DNA from: Pseudomonas kilonensis
GTDB taxonomy: Bacteria; Pseudomonadota; Gammaproteobacteria; Pseudomonadales; Pseudomonadaceae
Length of the DNA: 42,495 bases
Assembly: GCF_001269885.1 (NCBI RefSeq)
Contig: NZ_LHVH01000015.1
Span: forward strand, 1 to 42,495
Reading direction: 5' to 3'
Positions within the stretch are counted from its first letter, which is position 1. Each line of letters begins with the position of its first letter. The notes beneath the pieces were generated by a model. That model made no database searches. It had not been told where the DNA came from and saw only the letters and a program-made list of their open reading frames with translations. Below are positions 1 to 8,959 of the stretch, in pieces. The position numbers and the translations under genes are program-made.

Positions 1-77
1 TTGCTCGCGAAGGCGGTGTGTCAGTTAGTGGTTATGTCGCTGGCACGCCGCCTTCGCGAGCAAGCCCGCTCCCACAG
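1..77. repeat. REP doublet, truncated by window edge
   Basis: Two inverted REP arms (TTGCTCGCGAAGGCGG ... CCGCCTTCGCGAGCAAG) end in GCCCGCTCCCACAG. The outer half of the left arm lies outside the window. This is the standard Pseudomonas REP doublet, lying 3' of the gene that ends at 158. Confidence 0.85.
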
Positions 78-102
78 GGTTGTGTGTAAGTCGAGCGGGC
101 AC

Positions 103-137
103 AAAAAAGCCCCGGCAACTCTAAGGCTGCCGGGGCT
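103..137 (-). terminator. Rho-independent terminator of the mprF operon
   Basis: A perfect 10-bp stem (AGCCCCGGCA at 109-118 with TGCCGGGGCT at 128-137) has a 9-nt loop. Read on the minus strand it is followed by a run of T (forward A at 103-108). It lies about 20 bp past the stop codon of the VirJ/AcvB-type gene. Confidence 0.85.
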
Positions 138-157
138 TTTGCCAGACTGGTATCTGT

Positions 158-1447
158 TTACTGTTCGGCGGTCTTGCTCTGCCGTTTGTTGATCTCATCG
201 ATCAAGCGCTTGGCCAGGGCCGGGTAGTTTTCGTCGAAGTGGTGGCCGCCAGGCAGCTTGATGGCTTCGCCTACGGCTGTCTTGTCGGTGCAGCCGCTTT
301 CGTCGGCCTCTTCAGCGCCGTAGATGCACACCACTTTCTCGGCTGGCAGCTTGGCCATCTCCGGGCCGGTGGCGGCTTCGGTGCCGGCGTTGCCGAGCCA
401 GCCTTCGACTTCGATCTCGAAGCTGCCGGTGCGGGCGAAAGCCAGCAGGATGATCGCATCGACCCGCTGTTGTTCGGTGGCCGGCAGGCGATTGTAGATG
501 GCCGGCAACACGTCGGCACCGAAGGAGTAGCCGGTCAGGATGAAGCGCTTGGTGCCCCAGACCTGACGGTAGTGCTGCATCAGTTCGGTCAGGTCCGCCG
601 CGCTTTGCTCCGGGCTCTTGTGCTGCCAGTAGTAGCGCAGGGTGTCGATGCCGACCACTGGGTAGCCGATCTTGGCCATTTCATCGGCCACGTCGCGGTC
701 CAGGTCGCGCCAGCCGCCGTCTCCGGAGAGAAACAGGGTGACGGTATCCTGCGCCTGGCTGGCTGGGACTTCCACCACCGGGATGCTCAGGCCGCCCTTG
801 GCCTTGTCGGTGCCCACCAGGATTTTGCGCAGCTCGTTGTTCAGCACTTGCGGCAGGTTGATGTCGTAGTCGCTGATGCTGGTCTCGGCATTTTTCTGAT
901 CCCTTACGAAACCGGCGCTGGTGTCGTCAGGGTTATCGTTCCAGGCCACCAGCCAATGACCGTGGGCTGCGGTTTTTGGCAGCAAGTGCGTGCAGCCGGG
1001 TTTTTCCAGGGCCAGGTCCACTGAAACGGCCTTTGCCTTGTCATCCTTCTGCTCGGCCAGCCAGCGCCAGGCCAGGACGGCGCCCGGGCCGATGCCGCTG
1101 ACCAGCGTGGCCGGGCCTTGCAGTTCTCTCAGGCCTGCTTGCAGGGCGCGACCTTGCAGCATGCAGTCCTTGGGCAGGATCACTTGGACGATCTGCGCCG
1201 AGCCACTGCGGCTGAGGGTCGTCAACTGCGTGTCGCTGAGCTTCTGGTCCTCATTGACTGCCACCAGCACCTGGGCGCGCGGTTTGGTGCCGGGGATGAC
1301 CCGGGTCATCGCTGCGCCATCGGCGGGCGCCAGTTGTTCCAGGATCGGTTGCGGGGCCGGGCGGTTCCAGTACCAGTAACCGCCACCGAGAATTACCGCC
1401 AGCACCAGCAGGGCGGCCACTACGTATCGCCAGGAGCGTTGCATCAT
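158..1447 (-). CDS. VirJ/AcvB-family periplasmic hydrolase (probable aminoacyl-phosphatidylglycerol hydrolase)
   Basis: The 429-residue protein has one N-terminal membrane anchor or signal (about residues 8-26, ending GGGYWYW). The C-terminal alpha/beta-hydrolase (VirJ) domain spans about 230-425. Visible signatures are SGDGGWRDLD (241-250), the nucleophile elbow GYSFG with Ser308, and a late GGHHFDENY that could supply the catalytic His. The start ATG overlaps the mprF stop codon (ATGA), so the two are translated together. Known for the family: Agrobacterium AcvB and the P. aeruginosa homologue next to mprF (PA0919) hydrolyse lysyl- or alanyl-phosphatidylglycerol. I infer that this protein removes the amino acid added by the neighbouring MprF, on the periplasmic side of the inner membrane. 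Confidence 0.85.
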   Translation of the reverse strand: MMQRSWRYVVAALLVLAVILGGGYWYWNRPAPQPILEQLAPADGAAMTRVIPGTKPRAQVLVAVNEDQKLSDTQLTTLSRSGSAQIVQVILPKDCMLQGRALQAGLRELQGPATLVSGIGPGAVLAWRWLAEQKDDKAKAVSVDLALEKPGCTHLLPKTAAHGHWLVAWNDNPDDTSAGFVRDQKNAETSISDYDINLPQVLNNELRKILVGTDKAKGGLSIPVVEVPASQAQDTVTLFLSGDGGWRDLDRDVADEMAKIGYPVVGIDTLRYYWQHKSPEQSAADLTELMQHYRQVWGTKRFILTGYSFGADVLPAIYNRLPATEQQRVDAIILLAFARTGSFEIEVEGWLGNAGTEAATGPEMAKLPAEKVVCIYGAEEADESGCTDKTAVGEAIKLPGGHHFDENYPALAKRLIDEINKRQSKTAEQ

Positions 1448-4089
1448 CAGCGTTTCACCAATCCAGTCAGGCCGCCTGCAATCAGGGCGGCGGTATCGGC
1501 CAGTGCCACCAGCGGATCGAGTCCGGCGGGCACGGCCATGTAGCGAGGTTCCCAGTCAGGCTGGAATTTGTCTTTGAAGCGGCGCAGCCCCTGGAAGTTA
1601 TAGAGCTGTTCACCGCGGCGGAACACCATCGAACCCAGGCGTTGGGTCAGCGGTGCGCCGCGACGCGGTTGCAAGCCCGACAGCGGGACCATGCCGAGGC
1701 TGAAGCGGGCGTAGTCATGGTTCTTATAATGCTGGATGAGACCGACCATCATGAACTCCATGGTCAGCTTCGGGGCCTCGGGGTGGGCGCGCATCAGGTC
1801 GAGGCTGGCCAGTTCGTGGCTGTGGGTTTCCAGCAGGTTGGCGAACGCCACCGGCCGGCCCTCGAAACGAATCACCGCGATGCGAAAATGCTTGAGGTAG
1901 TCATCGCTGAAACGGCCCAGGGAGAAACCCTTTTCACGCACGTTCTTGCCGGTCAGCCAGGCATCGGAAATGACCTTGAGCTCATCCATCGGCGCCTGGC
2001 CGGGTTCGTGGATCTCCAGCGACAGGCCATCACGGGTGCCGCGGTTCCAGGTGTAGCGCAAATCCTTCATCTCCTTGCCCTTGGCTTCGAGATCGAAACG
2101 CTTGAGGTCGACCCGTGCTTCCTCGCCCAGCTTGATGGCTGTCAGGCCGATGTCCATGTAGTACGGCAGGTTCTCGGCACGTACCTGATAGAACACCGGG
2201 CGGGCATGGTGGATGTCACACAGGTCGCGGAACTGCCAGATCATCTCAGCCCGTTGCAGGGTCGGCCCGATCGGGTCGTACAACGCCACCAGGCTGCGGC
2301 CACGGCGGGCGTACATCAGGAACGCCTCGTCGTTGGGGTGAAACAGCAATGCCTTGTCGCCGGTCAGGGCCAGGCCGCCGTCGGGTTGCGAAGACGTCAT
2401 GAGAATCGTCTTGGCCCGCTCCAGTTCTTCTGCTGTCGGCAAATGGATCACCGGCCGCGCGGTGCGCAGTAGCCAGGTCAGGGACACCACCACCAGCAGT
2501 ACCGCGGCGCCCAGCAGGGAGCGCAGGCCGCGAGGGGCGTCGGCATCGAGGGTGAACTGCCACCAGAGTTGATGGCTGTAGGGCACATCCTGGTAAGCAA
2601 ACAGCAGCAGCCAGATCGACGCGCCCAGCACGCAGATACTGGCGATCAGGAACAGCGGGGAAAAGGGCAGTTCAGTCAGGCGACTCGGACGATAGAAGGA
2701 GCGCCGGAATACCGCCAGCAGGGCAGCCGTCAGGGTCAGCAGCGTGGCTTCTTCCCAGTCAAAACCCTTGAGCAGCGAGAGCAGGGCGCCCACCAACAGC
2801 AGAACCGTGGTCAGCATCCAGGCGGCCGACAGGCGACGGCGCAGGCCTTGGGCGAGCAACAGGCACAATACGCCCACCAGGCTGGCGCCAAAGTGCGAAG
2901 CGTCCACCAGCCGATGGGGGATCAGGAAGCCGATGTGCTCCAGGCGGGTGTCGATTTCCGGTGTCACCCCGGAAAACAGCAGCACCACGCCCGACAGGAA
3001 CACCAGCACCGCCAGGATCGGCGCGGCGAAACCCGATGCCGCCCGCAGGGTCTGGCGCGTCTGGAACAGCCGTTGGGCCTCATTGATCAGCAGCAACACG
3101 CAGGCCACCAGCATCGGCAGCAGCACGTAGATCAAGCGATACAGCAACAGCGCGGCGGCCAGCGGTGCGGCGCCGAGTTTGTCGGCAAACGCGGCCAGCA
3201 GGATCGCTTCGAACACCCCGACGCCGCCGGGTACATGGCTGAGCACTCCGGCGGCCAGCGCCAGCAGGTACACCAGCAGGAAAGCGCCGAACGGCGGGGC
3301 TTCGGGCAGCAACAGATACAACACGGTGGCGGCGGCGGCGACATCCAGCGCGGTGATCACCAACTGCAGGAAGGTCAGGCGTCGGCCCGGCAGGCGCAGC
3401 GTGCGGCGCCCGGCCTTTACCAGCAGGCTGTCTCGATGAGGCTGCTCCGGCAGGCGTCGGCGGTAGATGCCGATGGCCAACACGCTGGTGAGCAACAGCA
3501 CCGCCACGGAAATGGCCCCCAGTAAAGTGGCAGGCAGGTGCAGCGCGGCAGACGCGGCGGGCAGGTTGCTGAGCGTTGCCAGGGCCGCCAACGGCGGCAG
3601 CGCGCAGCCCAGGGACAGGCTGGCGAACAGCGTCATGTGGGCGACATCCGAGGCCCCCAGGCCATGACGCGCATACAGACGGTAGCGAACCGAACCGCCC
3701 GACAGCAGTGACAGGCCAATGGCGTTGCCGATGGCGAACGCGGTGAATCCACCCAGGACCATGGTCTGTGGCGGCAGCGTCACCCCGGCATACCGGCTGG
3801 CGGACCATTCGTAGCCCAAAAGAATGATGAAGCCGGCTACCGTGGCGGCGATCGCGCCGAGCAGGGCTGGCCGGGGAACTTCCAGAATCGAGTCGTGCAG
3901 AGCGTACAGATCGAGCTCGCTCAGCAGATGGCGGCAGGCAATCAATGCAATCGCAAACAGCAGCAGCGTGACGGCGAGGCCGATGGGCTGGCGGTACTGG
4001 CTGATCCGATCCAGCCAGCGCAGTCGCTCGGCCTTGATCGGTTGTGTCGCAGTAACGGAGTCTTGCGGGTCAGACGAGTGGGCGCGCAT
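1447..4089 (-). CDS. mprF: Phosphatidylglycerol aminoacyltransferase/flippase MprF
   Basis: This is an 880-residue protein of the usual MprF length. Roughly the first 540 residues are multiple membrane helices (flippase part). The C-terminal third is the soluble DUF2156 aminoacyl-tRNA-dependent transferase domain, with GGLALTGDKALLFH, YDPIGP and a C-terminal FQGLRRFKDKFQPDWEPRYMA. MprF moves Ala or Lys from tRNA onto phosphatidylglycerol and lowers membrane charge, which protects against cationic peptides and acid. The Pseudomonas enzyme (PA0920) makes alanyl-PG; the substrate here is inferred from that. I chose ATG 4089 rather than TTG 4092 because of spacing to AGAGGTGATTG. It is first in a two-gene operon with the VirJ-type hydrolase. 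Confidence 0.93.
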   Translation of the reverse strand: MRAHSSDPQDSVTATQPIKAERLRWLDRISQYRQPIGLAVTLLLFAIALIACRHLLSELDLYALHDSILEVPRPALLGAIAATVAGFIILLGYEWSASRYAGVTLPPQTMVLGGFTAFAIGNAIGLSLLSGGSVRYRLYARHGLGASDVAHMTLFASLSLGCALPPLAALATLSNLPAASAALHLPATLLGAISVAVLLLTSVLAIGIYRRRLPEQPHRDSLLVKAGRRTLRLPGRRLTFLQLVITALDVAAAATVLYLLLPEAPPFGAFLLVYLLALAAGVLSHVPGGVGVFEAILLAAFADKLGAAPLAAALLLYRLIYVLLPMLVACVLLLINEAQRLFQTRQTLRAASGFAAPILAVLVFLSGVVLLFSGVTPEIDTRLEHIGFLIPHRLVDASHFGASLVGVLCLLLAQGLRRRLSAAWMLTTVLLLVGALLSLLKGFDWEEATLLTLTAALLAVFRRSFYRPSRLTELPFSPLFLIASICVLGASIWLLLFAYQDVPYSHQLWWQFTLDADAPRGLRSLLGAAVLLVVVSLTWLLRTARPVIHLPTAEELERAKTILMTSSQPDGGLALTGDKALLFHPNDEAFLMYARRGRSLVALYDPIGPTLQRAEMIWQFRDLCDIHHARPVFYQVRAENLPYYMDIGLTAIKLGEEARVDLKRFDLEAKGKEMKDLRYTWNRGTRDGLSLEIHEPGQAPMDELKVISDAWLTGKNVREKGFSLGRFSDDYLKHFRIAVIRFEGRPVAFANLLETHSHELASLDLMRAHPEAPKLTMEFMMVGLIQHYKNHDYARFSLGMVPLSGLQPRRGAPLTQRLGSMVFRRGEQLYNFQGLRRFKDKFQPDWEPRYMAVPAGLDPLVALADTAALIAGGLTGLVKR

Positions 4090-4202
4090 CAATCACCTCT
4101 TGAGCTATGCGCGACAGGATGGGGGTATCCAGTCAAGTTACCAATCCCCGCGGTAAAAAATAATTACAAAATATTTGTAATGAGGCTTTTTTCACCAGGC
4201 AC

Positions 4203-4230
4203 AAAAAAGGCCACTCTTTCGAGTAGCCTT
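4203..4230 (-). terminator. Terminator of tRNA-fMet copy 1
   Basis: A 10-bp stem (AAGGCCACTC / GAGTAGCCTT, one wobble) has a TTTC tetraloop (GAAA on the transcript) and ends in six T on the minus strand. It is repeated almost identically after tRNA copy 2. Confidence 0.9.
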
Positions 4231-4240
4231 TCTTGATGTT

Positions 4241-4317
<77 letters not shown>

Positions 4318-4330
4318 TCTGTGTGGCGGC

Positions 4331-4358
4331 ATTCTACAGGCGAACGCCCGAGTGTCAA
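4331..4358 (-). promoter_or_regulatory. Sigma-70 promoter of tRNA-fMet copy 1
   Basis: On the minus strand a perfect -35 TTGACA (4353-4358) is followed, after a 16-bp spacer, by -10 TAGAAT (4331-4336). The tRNA 5' end lies 13 bp further on. Confidence 0.85.
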
Positions 4359-4511
4359 CCGTTAAAAGGCGATGGGCTCAAATAAACCGTCGATCCGTCC
4401 CTTGTCTTCCTAAATGCACGGAATTTAAAGGAAATTGTCCTACAACTCATTGTGCGTAGGGCGTCGCAGGCGACGAGTCTCTGATCAGGTAGTCAGAAAA
4501 CGAGCACGCAC

Positions 4512-4539
4512 AAAAAAGGCCACTCTTTCGAGTAGCCTT
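4512..4539 (-). terminator. Terminator of tRNA-fMet copy 2
   Basis: Same AAGGCCACTC/GAGTAGCCTT hairpin and T-run as after copy 1, differing only just outside the stem (TTTTTT instead of TTTCTT on the forward strand). Confidence 0.9.
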
Positions 4540-4549
4540 TTTTGATGTT

Positions 4550-4626
<77 letters not shown>

Positions 4627-4639
4627 TCTGTGTGGCGGC

Positions 4640-4667
4640 ATTCTACAGAGGATCGCGCCGCTGTCAA
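4640..4667 (-). promoter_or_regulatory. Sigma-70 promoter of tRNA-fMet copy 2
   Basis: On the minus strand: -35 TTGACA (4662-4667), 16-bp spacer, -10 TAGAAT (4640-4645). Architecture is identical to copy 1, but the spacer sequence has diverged. Confidence 0.85.
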
Positions 4668-4843
4668 CCCTGGCGTCATAAAAACCTGTTCCGCTTCAAG
4701 CGCTTAGCCTTGGGGAAAGGTATTGTGACAACGCTGTGACGCAGGCCTGGCAAGGGCTGAGGCTCTATTGGCCGGCTCGTTGCGATTGAAGAAGTAAATT
4801 TGTGTAGGCCCTTTCGGGTCTCAACGAAGGATCTTTCAAACTA

Positions 4844-4859
4844 CTGGTGCTATATACAG
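4844..4859 (+). promoter_or_regulatory. LexA (SOS) box of dinB
   Basis: CTGGTGCTATATACAG fits the LexA consensus CTG-N10-CAG with the AT-rich TATATA core. It lies 49 bp upstream of the dinB start, a suitable place for repression. dinB is an SOS gene in pseudomonads. Confidence 0.8.
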
Positions 4860-4908
4860 GTGCTGGTGCGATACTGGTGGCCCGATCTGTCGCACACTCC
4901 GCTCTGCT

Positions 4909-5970
4909 ATGACGCAACGTAAAATCATCCATGTCGACTGTGACTGTTTCTATGCCGCTATCGAGATGCGCGATGACCCGCGGCTGGCCGGCAAGCCCTT
5001 GGCTGTGGGTGGCTCGGCGGATCGGCGGGGCGTGATTGCCACCTGTAACTACGAAGCGCGGGCCTATGGGGTGCGCTCGGCCATGTCCTCCGGCCACGCC
5101 TTGAAGCTTTGCCCGGACCTCACCATCGTCAAGCCACGAATGGAGGCCTATCGGGAAGCGTCGAAGGAAATTCATACGATTTTCAGTGATTACACCGACC
5201 TGATCGAGCCGTTGTCCTTGGACGAGGCCTACCTGGACGTCTCCGCCAGCGCCCATTTTGGTGGCAGCGCCACGCGCATCGCCCAGGACATTCGCCGGCG
5301 TGTTTCCAACCAGCTGCACATCACCGTGTCTGCTGGCGTCGCGCCGAACAAGTTCCTGGCCAAGATCGCCAGTGACTGGAAAAAGCCCAACGGGCTGTTC
5401 GTCATCACCCCCGACCAGGTCGAGGACTTTGTCTCGGCCCTGCCGGTCAGCAAGCTCCACGGCGTTGGAAAGGTCACCGCCGATAAGCTGAACCGGCTCG
5501 GCATCGTCGATTGCTCGCAGTTGCGTCAATGGGACAAGCTGGCGCTGGTGCGCGAATTTGGCAGTTTCGGTGAGCGGCTTTGGAGCCTGGCTCGTGGGAT
5601 CGATGAGCGTCTGGTGCACAACGACAGTCGACGGCAGTCCATCAGTGTGGAAAACACCTACGATGTCGACCTGCCCGACCTGGTGAGCTGCCTCGACAAA
5701 CTGCCGGAGCTGATGGAAACCCTGAAAGGGCGCATGGCGCGGATCGATAGCAGTTATCGACCGGGCAAGCCGTTCGTCAAAGTGAAATTCCACGACTTCA
5801 CCCAAACCACATTGGAACAGGCCGGGGCAGGGCGGGACCTGGGCAGCTACCAGCTGTTATTGACCCAGGCGTTCAACCGGGGCGGCAAGCCGGTGCGGTT
5901 ATTGGGGATCGGGGTGCGGCTGGAGGATTTGCGCGGTGGGTTTGAGCAGTTGGAGTTGTTTGAGCGGTGA
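4909..5970 (+). CDS. dinB: DNA polymerase IV (Y-family translesion polymerase)
   Basis: The 353-residue protein is a full-length DinB. The N-terminal catalytic motif DCDCFYAAIE and the second metal motif SLDEAYLDV supply the acidic metal ligands. The helix-hairpin-helix thumb (LPVSKLHGVGKVTADKL) and the little-finger region follow. It copies past damaged bases with low fidelity in the cytoplasm. No good ribosome-binding site is visible before ATG 4909, but the protein start MTQRKIIHVDCD is typical of the family. A LexA box upstream indicates SOS control. Confidence 0.96.
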   Translation: MTQRKIIHVDCDCFYAAIEMRDDPRLAGKPLAVGGSADRRGVIATCNYEARAYGVRSAMSSGHALKLCPDLTIVKPRMEAYREASKEIHTIFSDYTDLIEPLSLDEAYLDVSASAHFGGSATRIAQDIRRRVSNQLHITVSAGVAPNKFLAKIASDWKKPNGLFVITPDQVEDFVSALPVSKLHGVGKVTADKLNRLGIVDCSQLRQWDKLALVREFGSFGERLWSLARGIDERLVHNDSRRQSISVENTYDVDLPDLVSCLDKLPELMETLKGRMARIDSSYRPGKPFVKVKFHDFTQTTLEQAGAGRDLGSYQLLLTQAFNRGGKPVRLLGIGVRLEDLRGGFEQLELFER

Positions 5971-6020
5971 GGGCGTCGGTTGGCGGAATGCCTTGCCTTG
6001 CTCTTGTGGCTAGGGAGTCT

Positions 6021-6104
6021 TGTGGGAGCAAAGCTTGCTCGCGATGGCATCCTTGAGACCGCCATCGCGGGCAAGCCTTGCTCCCACAAGCCTTGCTCCC
6101 ACAG
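6021..6104. repeat. REP doublet with an extra half unit
   Basis: TGTGGGAGCAAAGCTTGCTCGCGATGG pairs with CCATCGCGGGCAAGCCTTGCTCCCACA. A second copy of CCTTGCTCCCACA follows directly (6091-6103), suggesting partial duplication of the right end. It fills the gap between converging dinB and the lipoprotein gene. Confidence 0.9.
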
Positions 6105-6143
6105 GCCTTGCGACCACAAAAATCCCTTGCCACAGGAGGTATT

Positions 6144-7097
6144 TCAGTTGGCGCCAGGATCCGCCACCAACCGCCCGCCATCCTTGGTCAGGGCCTTCAT
6201 GAATTCGGCCTGCAACTCCGGATCATTACGCGTCAGTTCGATCAGGCTCTGCTCCAGTTCGCTGGCCTCTTCCTCAAGTCCAAGCTCCGACAGGCGCTTG
6301 ACCCGATGAACCCACTGGCTCACCTCGTCGTCTTCCAGGTCGTCGTAGATCAGCGCGTGGGCTTCCACCAGCTTGCTGCGCAAAGTACTGCTGATGCTCA
6401 GGGATGAGTCGGTGTGCACCTCGTCCTGGGCATCCGTCACGCTGATCTGCAATTTGCCGAACTGGCTCAGGTCCTGCTCGGCGAACGGGCTTTCCAGCAG
6501 GTTCAAGCGCAGCACGCCGTTACGGTCAGTGCTCAGCTCGAAGGTCTGTCGGGCGGCCTTGACCTCCACGGGGCGTTCGCTCCAGGGCAGGCTCGAGTGT
6601 TCCGTGCGCTTGTCGCGCTGGATTTCGTCGATGCCCGCCAGGTTCTGTTGGGCGCGGCCATGGGAGGGGACGTTCATGAATGGGTTGAGTCCGGCGAAAC
6701 CGTAGCTGATCCAGTCACGGGTCGCGGTGTCCGGCAGGTTGCCGAGGGCGAACACATTGACCACGTTCGCGCCGACACCGGCCACCACGGCCACCGCGCC
6801 CAAGGGGATCTCGTAGATCTCCCGCCAGGGTTGGTACGGCGTGTAGCGATCGTAATGGCGAGTGACCTCGAATTCGGTGACTTCGAAGGTCTTCTGCTCA
6901 TTGATGCGCACCCGACGCTGCGGCAGGTCGAGCACCTTGGGGTCGCCCACATCGATCTGCAGGCTATGGTCGAGCAATTTTCGCTCGACCCGCTCTTCGT
7001 GCTCGCTGCGTTGTGACATTTGGTTGGCACAGCCGCTGACCAGCAGGGCGCCGCACAGGGCGGCGCCACCGAGGCCTAAGGTGTTTCGCTTGAACAT
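6144..7097 (-). CDS. Putative lipoprotein of unknown function, downstream of proS
   Basis: This 317-residue protein has a lipoprotein signal: a hydrophobic stretch ending LLVSGC with the lipidation Cys23. A short hydrophobic segment rich in Gly/Ala/Val (PLGAVAVVAGVGANVVNVFALG) lies in the middle. The rest is hydrophilic and charged, with a Glu/Leu-rich C-terminal part (LSELGLEEEASELEQSL) that could form a helix or coiled coil. It starts 17 bp after the proS stop on the same strand, so it is probably co-transcribed. I do not recognise a characterised family; homologues sit next to proS in other pseudomonads. Confidence 0.75.
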   Translation of the reverse strand: MFKRNTLGLGGAALCGALLVSGCANQMSQRSEHEERVERKLLDHSLQIDVGDPKVLDLPQRRVRINEQKTFEVTEFEVTRHYDRYTPYQPWREIYEIPLGAVAVVAGVGANVVNVFALGNLPDTATRDWISYGFAGLNPFMNVPSHGRAQQNLAGIDEIQRDKRTEHSSLPWSERPVEVKAARQTFELSTDRNGVLRLNLLESPFAEQDLSQFGKLQISVTDAQDEVHTDSSLSISSTLRSKLVEAHALIYDDLEDDEVSQWVHRVKRLSELGLEEEASELEQSLIELTRNDPELQAEFMKALTKDGGRLVADPGAN

Positions 7098-7114
7098 GAC
7101 GTCTCTATCTGGTG

Positions 7115-8830
7115 TCAGCGGCGGATACGGGCCTGGAGGAACGACAGCACGTCGGCGACCGGCAGCGCTTGCGGCTCGGCCTCGGTGCGGCTCTTGTATT
7201 CCAGGTTGCCTTCGGCCAGGCCACGGTCACTGACGACGATCCGATGCGGGATGCCGATCAGTTCCATGTCCGCGAACTTGATGCCGGGGCTGGTTTTCTT
7301 GTCGCGGTCGTCCAGCAGCACTTCAAAGCCGGCGGCCGTCAGTTCGGCATAGAGCTTGTCGGTGGCTTCACGCACCTGGTCGGTTTCATAGCGCAGCGGT
7401 ACCAGGGCAATCTGGAAAGGCGCCAGCGTGTCACTCCAGATGATGCCTTTCTCGTCGTTGTTCTGCTCGATGGCGGCAGCCACCACGCGGGAAACGCCGA
7501 TGCCGTAGCAACCCATTTCCAGGGTGACCGGCTTGCCGTTCTCGCCCAGCACTTCGCACTTCATCGCCTTGCTGTACTTGTTGCCCAGCTGGAAGATGTG
7601 CCCGACTTCGATGCCCCGCTTGATTTCCAGGGTGCCCTTGCCGTCCGGGCTCGGGTCGCCGGCCACGACATTGCGCAGGTCCGCGACGGTTGGAACCGGC
7701 AGGTCGCGTTCCCAGTTCACGCCAAAGTAATGCTTGTCGTCGACGTTGGCGCCGATGGCGAAATCGCTCATCAACTCCACCGAGCGATCGATGATGATCG
7801 GCAGTGGCAGGTTCAATGGGCCGAGGGAGCCGGCACCGGCGCCAATGGCGTCGCGCAGGTCGGCTTCGGTGGCCATGACCAGCGGGCTGGCGACGCCAGG
7901 CTGGTTGGCGGCCTTGATTTCATTGAGCTCGTGGTCACCACGGACGATCAGGGCAATCAGCTTGCCTTCCTCTTCGGCTCGCACGATCAGGGTCTTGATG
8001 GTGCGCTCGATCGGCAGGTCGTAGCCTTCCACCAACTGGGCAATGGTCTTGGCGTTCGGCGTGTCTACCAGGCGCAACTCTTCGGTCGGCGCGGCGCGGG
8101 AGGTTTCCCGTGGCACGGCTTCGGCTTTCTCGATGTTGGCGGCGTAGTCGGAGCCATTGCTGAAGACGATGTCGTCTTCGCCAGACTCGGCCAGCACGTG
8201 GAACTCGTGGGAGCCGGCACCGCCGATGGAGCCGTTGTCGGCTTCAACCGGGCGGAATTTCAGGCCCAGGCGGGTGAACACGTTGCAATATGCCTGGTGC
8301 ATGCGGTCGTAGGTGACTTGCAGCGAGGCCAGGTCGGTGTGGAACGAGTAGGCGTCCTTCATGATGAATTCGCGACCGCGCATCAGGCCGAAGCGTGGAC
8401 GGATTTCGTCACGGAATTTGGTCTGGATCTGGTACAGGTTGATCGGCAGCTGCTTGTAGCTGCTCAACTCGTTGCGCATCAGGTCGGTGATCACTTCTTC
8501 GTGGGTCGGGCCTGCACAGAAGTCGCGACCGTGACGGTCTTTGATGCGCAGCAGCTCAGGGCCGTATTCTTCCCAGCGTCCTGATTCCTGCCACAGCTCG
8601 GCCGGTTGGGTGCCCGGCATCAACACTTCCAGGGAACCAGCGGCGTCCATCTCTTCGCGAACAATGGCTTCCACCTTGCGCATGACCCGCAGGCCCATCG
8701 GCAGCCAGGTGTACAGGCCCGAGGCGAGTTTGCGGATCATGCCGGCACGCAGCATCAACTGATGGCTGATCACGACGGCGTCGGAAGGCGTTTCTTTCTG
8801 TGTGGCGAGCAAATATTGACTGGTGCGCAT
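7115..8830 (-). CDS. proS: Prolyl-tRNA synthetase (bacterial type)
   Basis: At 571 residues this is the standard bacterial ProRS with an inserted editing domain. The N-terminal start [15 protein letters not shown] is typical. Class II motif 2 is seen in [25 protein letters not shown] and motif 3 in GCYGIGVSR. The editing (INS) domain lies between them, about residues 240-380. A C-terminal anticodon-binding domain ([16 protein letters not shown] onward) ends the protein. It charges tRNA-Pro in the cytoplasm and edits Ala-tRNA-Pro. It is probably the first gene of a two-gene unit with the lipoprotein gene. Confidence 0.97.
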   Translation of the reverse strand: MRTSQYLLATQKETPSDAVVISHQLMLRAGMIRKLASGLYTWLPMGLRVMRKVEAIVREEMDAAGSLEVLMPGTQPAELWQESGRWEEYGPELLRIKDRHGRDFCAGPTHEEVITDLMRNELSSYKQLPINLYQIQTKFRDEIRPRFGLMRGREFIMKDAYSFHTDLASLQVTYDRMHQAYCNVFTRLGLKFRPVEADNGSIGGAGSHEFHVLAESGEDDIVFSNGSDYAANIEKAEAVPRETSRAAPTEELRLVDTPNAKTIAQLVEGYDLPIERTIKTLIVRAEEEGKLIALIVRGDHELNEIKAANQPGVASPLVMATEADLRDAIGAGAGSLGPLNLPLPIIIDRSVELMSDFAIGANVDDKHYFGVNWERDLPVPTVADLRNVVAGDPSPDGKGTLEIKRGIEVGHIFQLGNKYSKAMKCEVLGENGKPVTLEMGCYGIGVSRVVAAAIEQNNDEKGIIWSDTLAPFQIALVPLRYETDQVREATDKLYAELTAAGFEVLLDDRDKKTSPGIKFADMELIGIPHRIVVSDRGLAEGNLEYKSRTEAEPQALPVADVLSFLQARIRR

Positions 8831-8959
8831 GGTTGGCCGTTGTCGGTTGCTGATGACGAGAAGTGACGGAGCATTGTACGGGCGAGATGCCCTGGCGTAC
8901 AGGCGCGTGGCCGGTCGCCCGCTGCGAACGCCGGTTTCCCCGGCGTTTTCTGAAGTTTC

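Noticed and set aside
4627..4908. A possible small RNA in the gap upstream of dinB
   Set aside because: Besides the tRNA promoter and the LexA box I see no promoter-terminator pair that would define one.
7112..8584. 490-codon plus-strand ORF opposite proS
   Set aside because: It is antisense to proS, a complete and certain gene, and shows no recognisable protein pattern.
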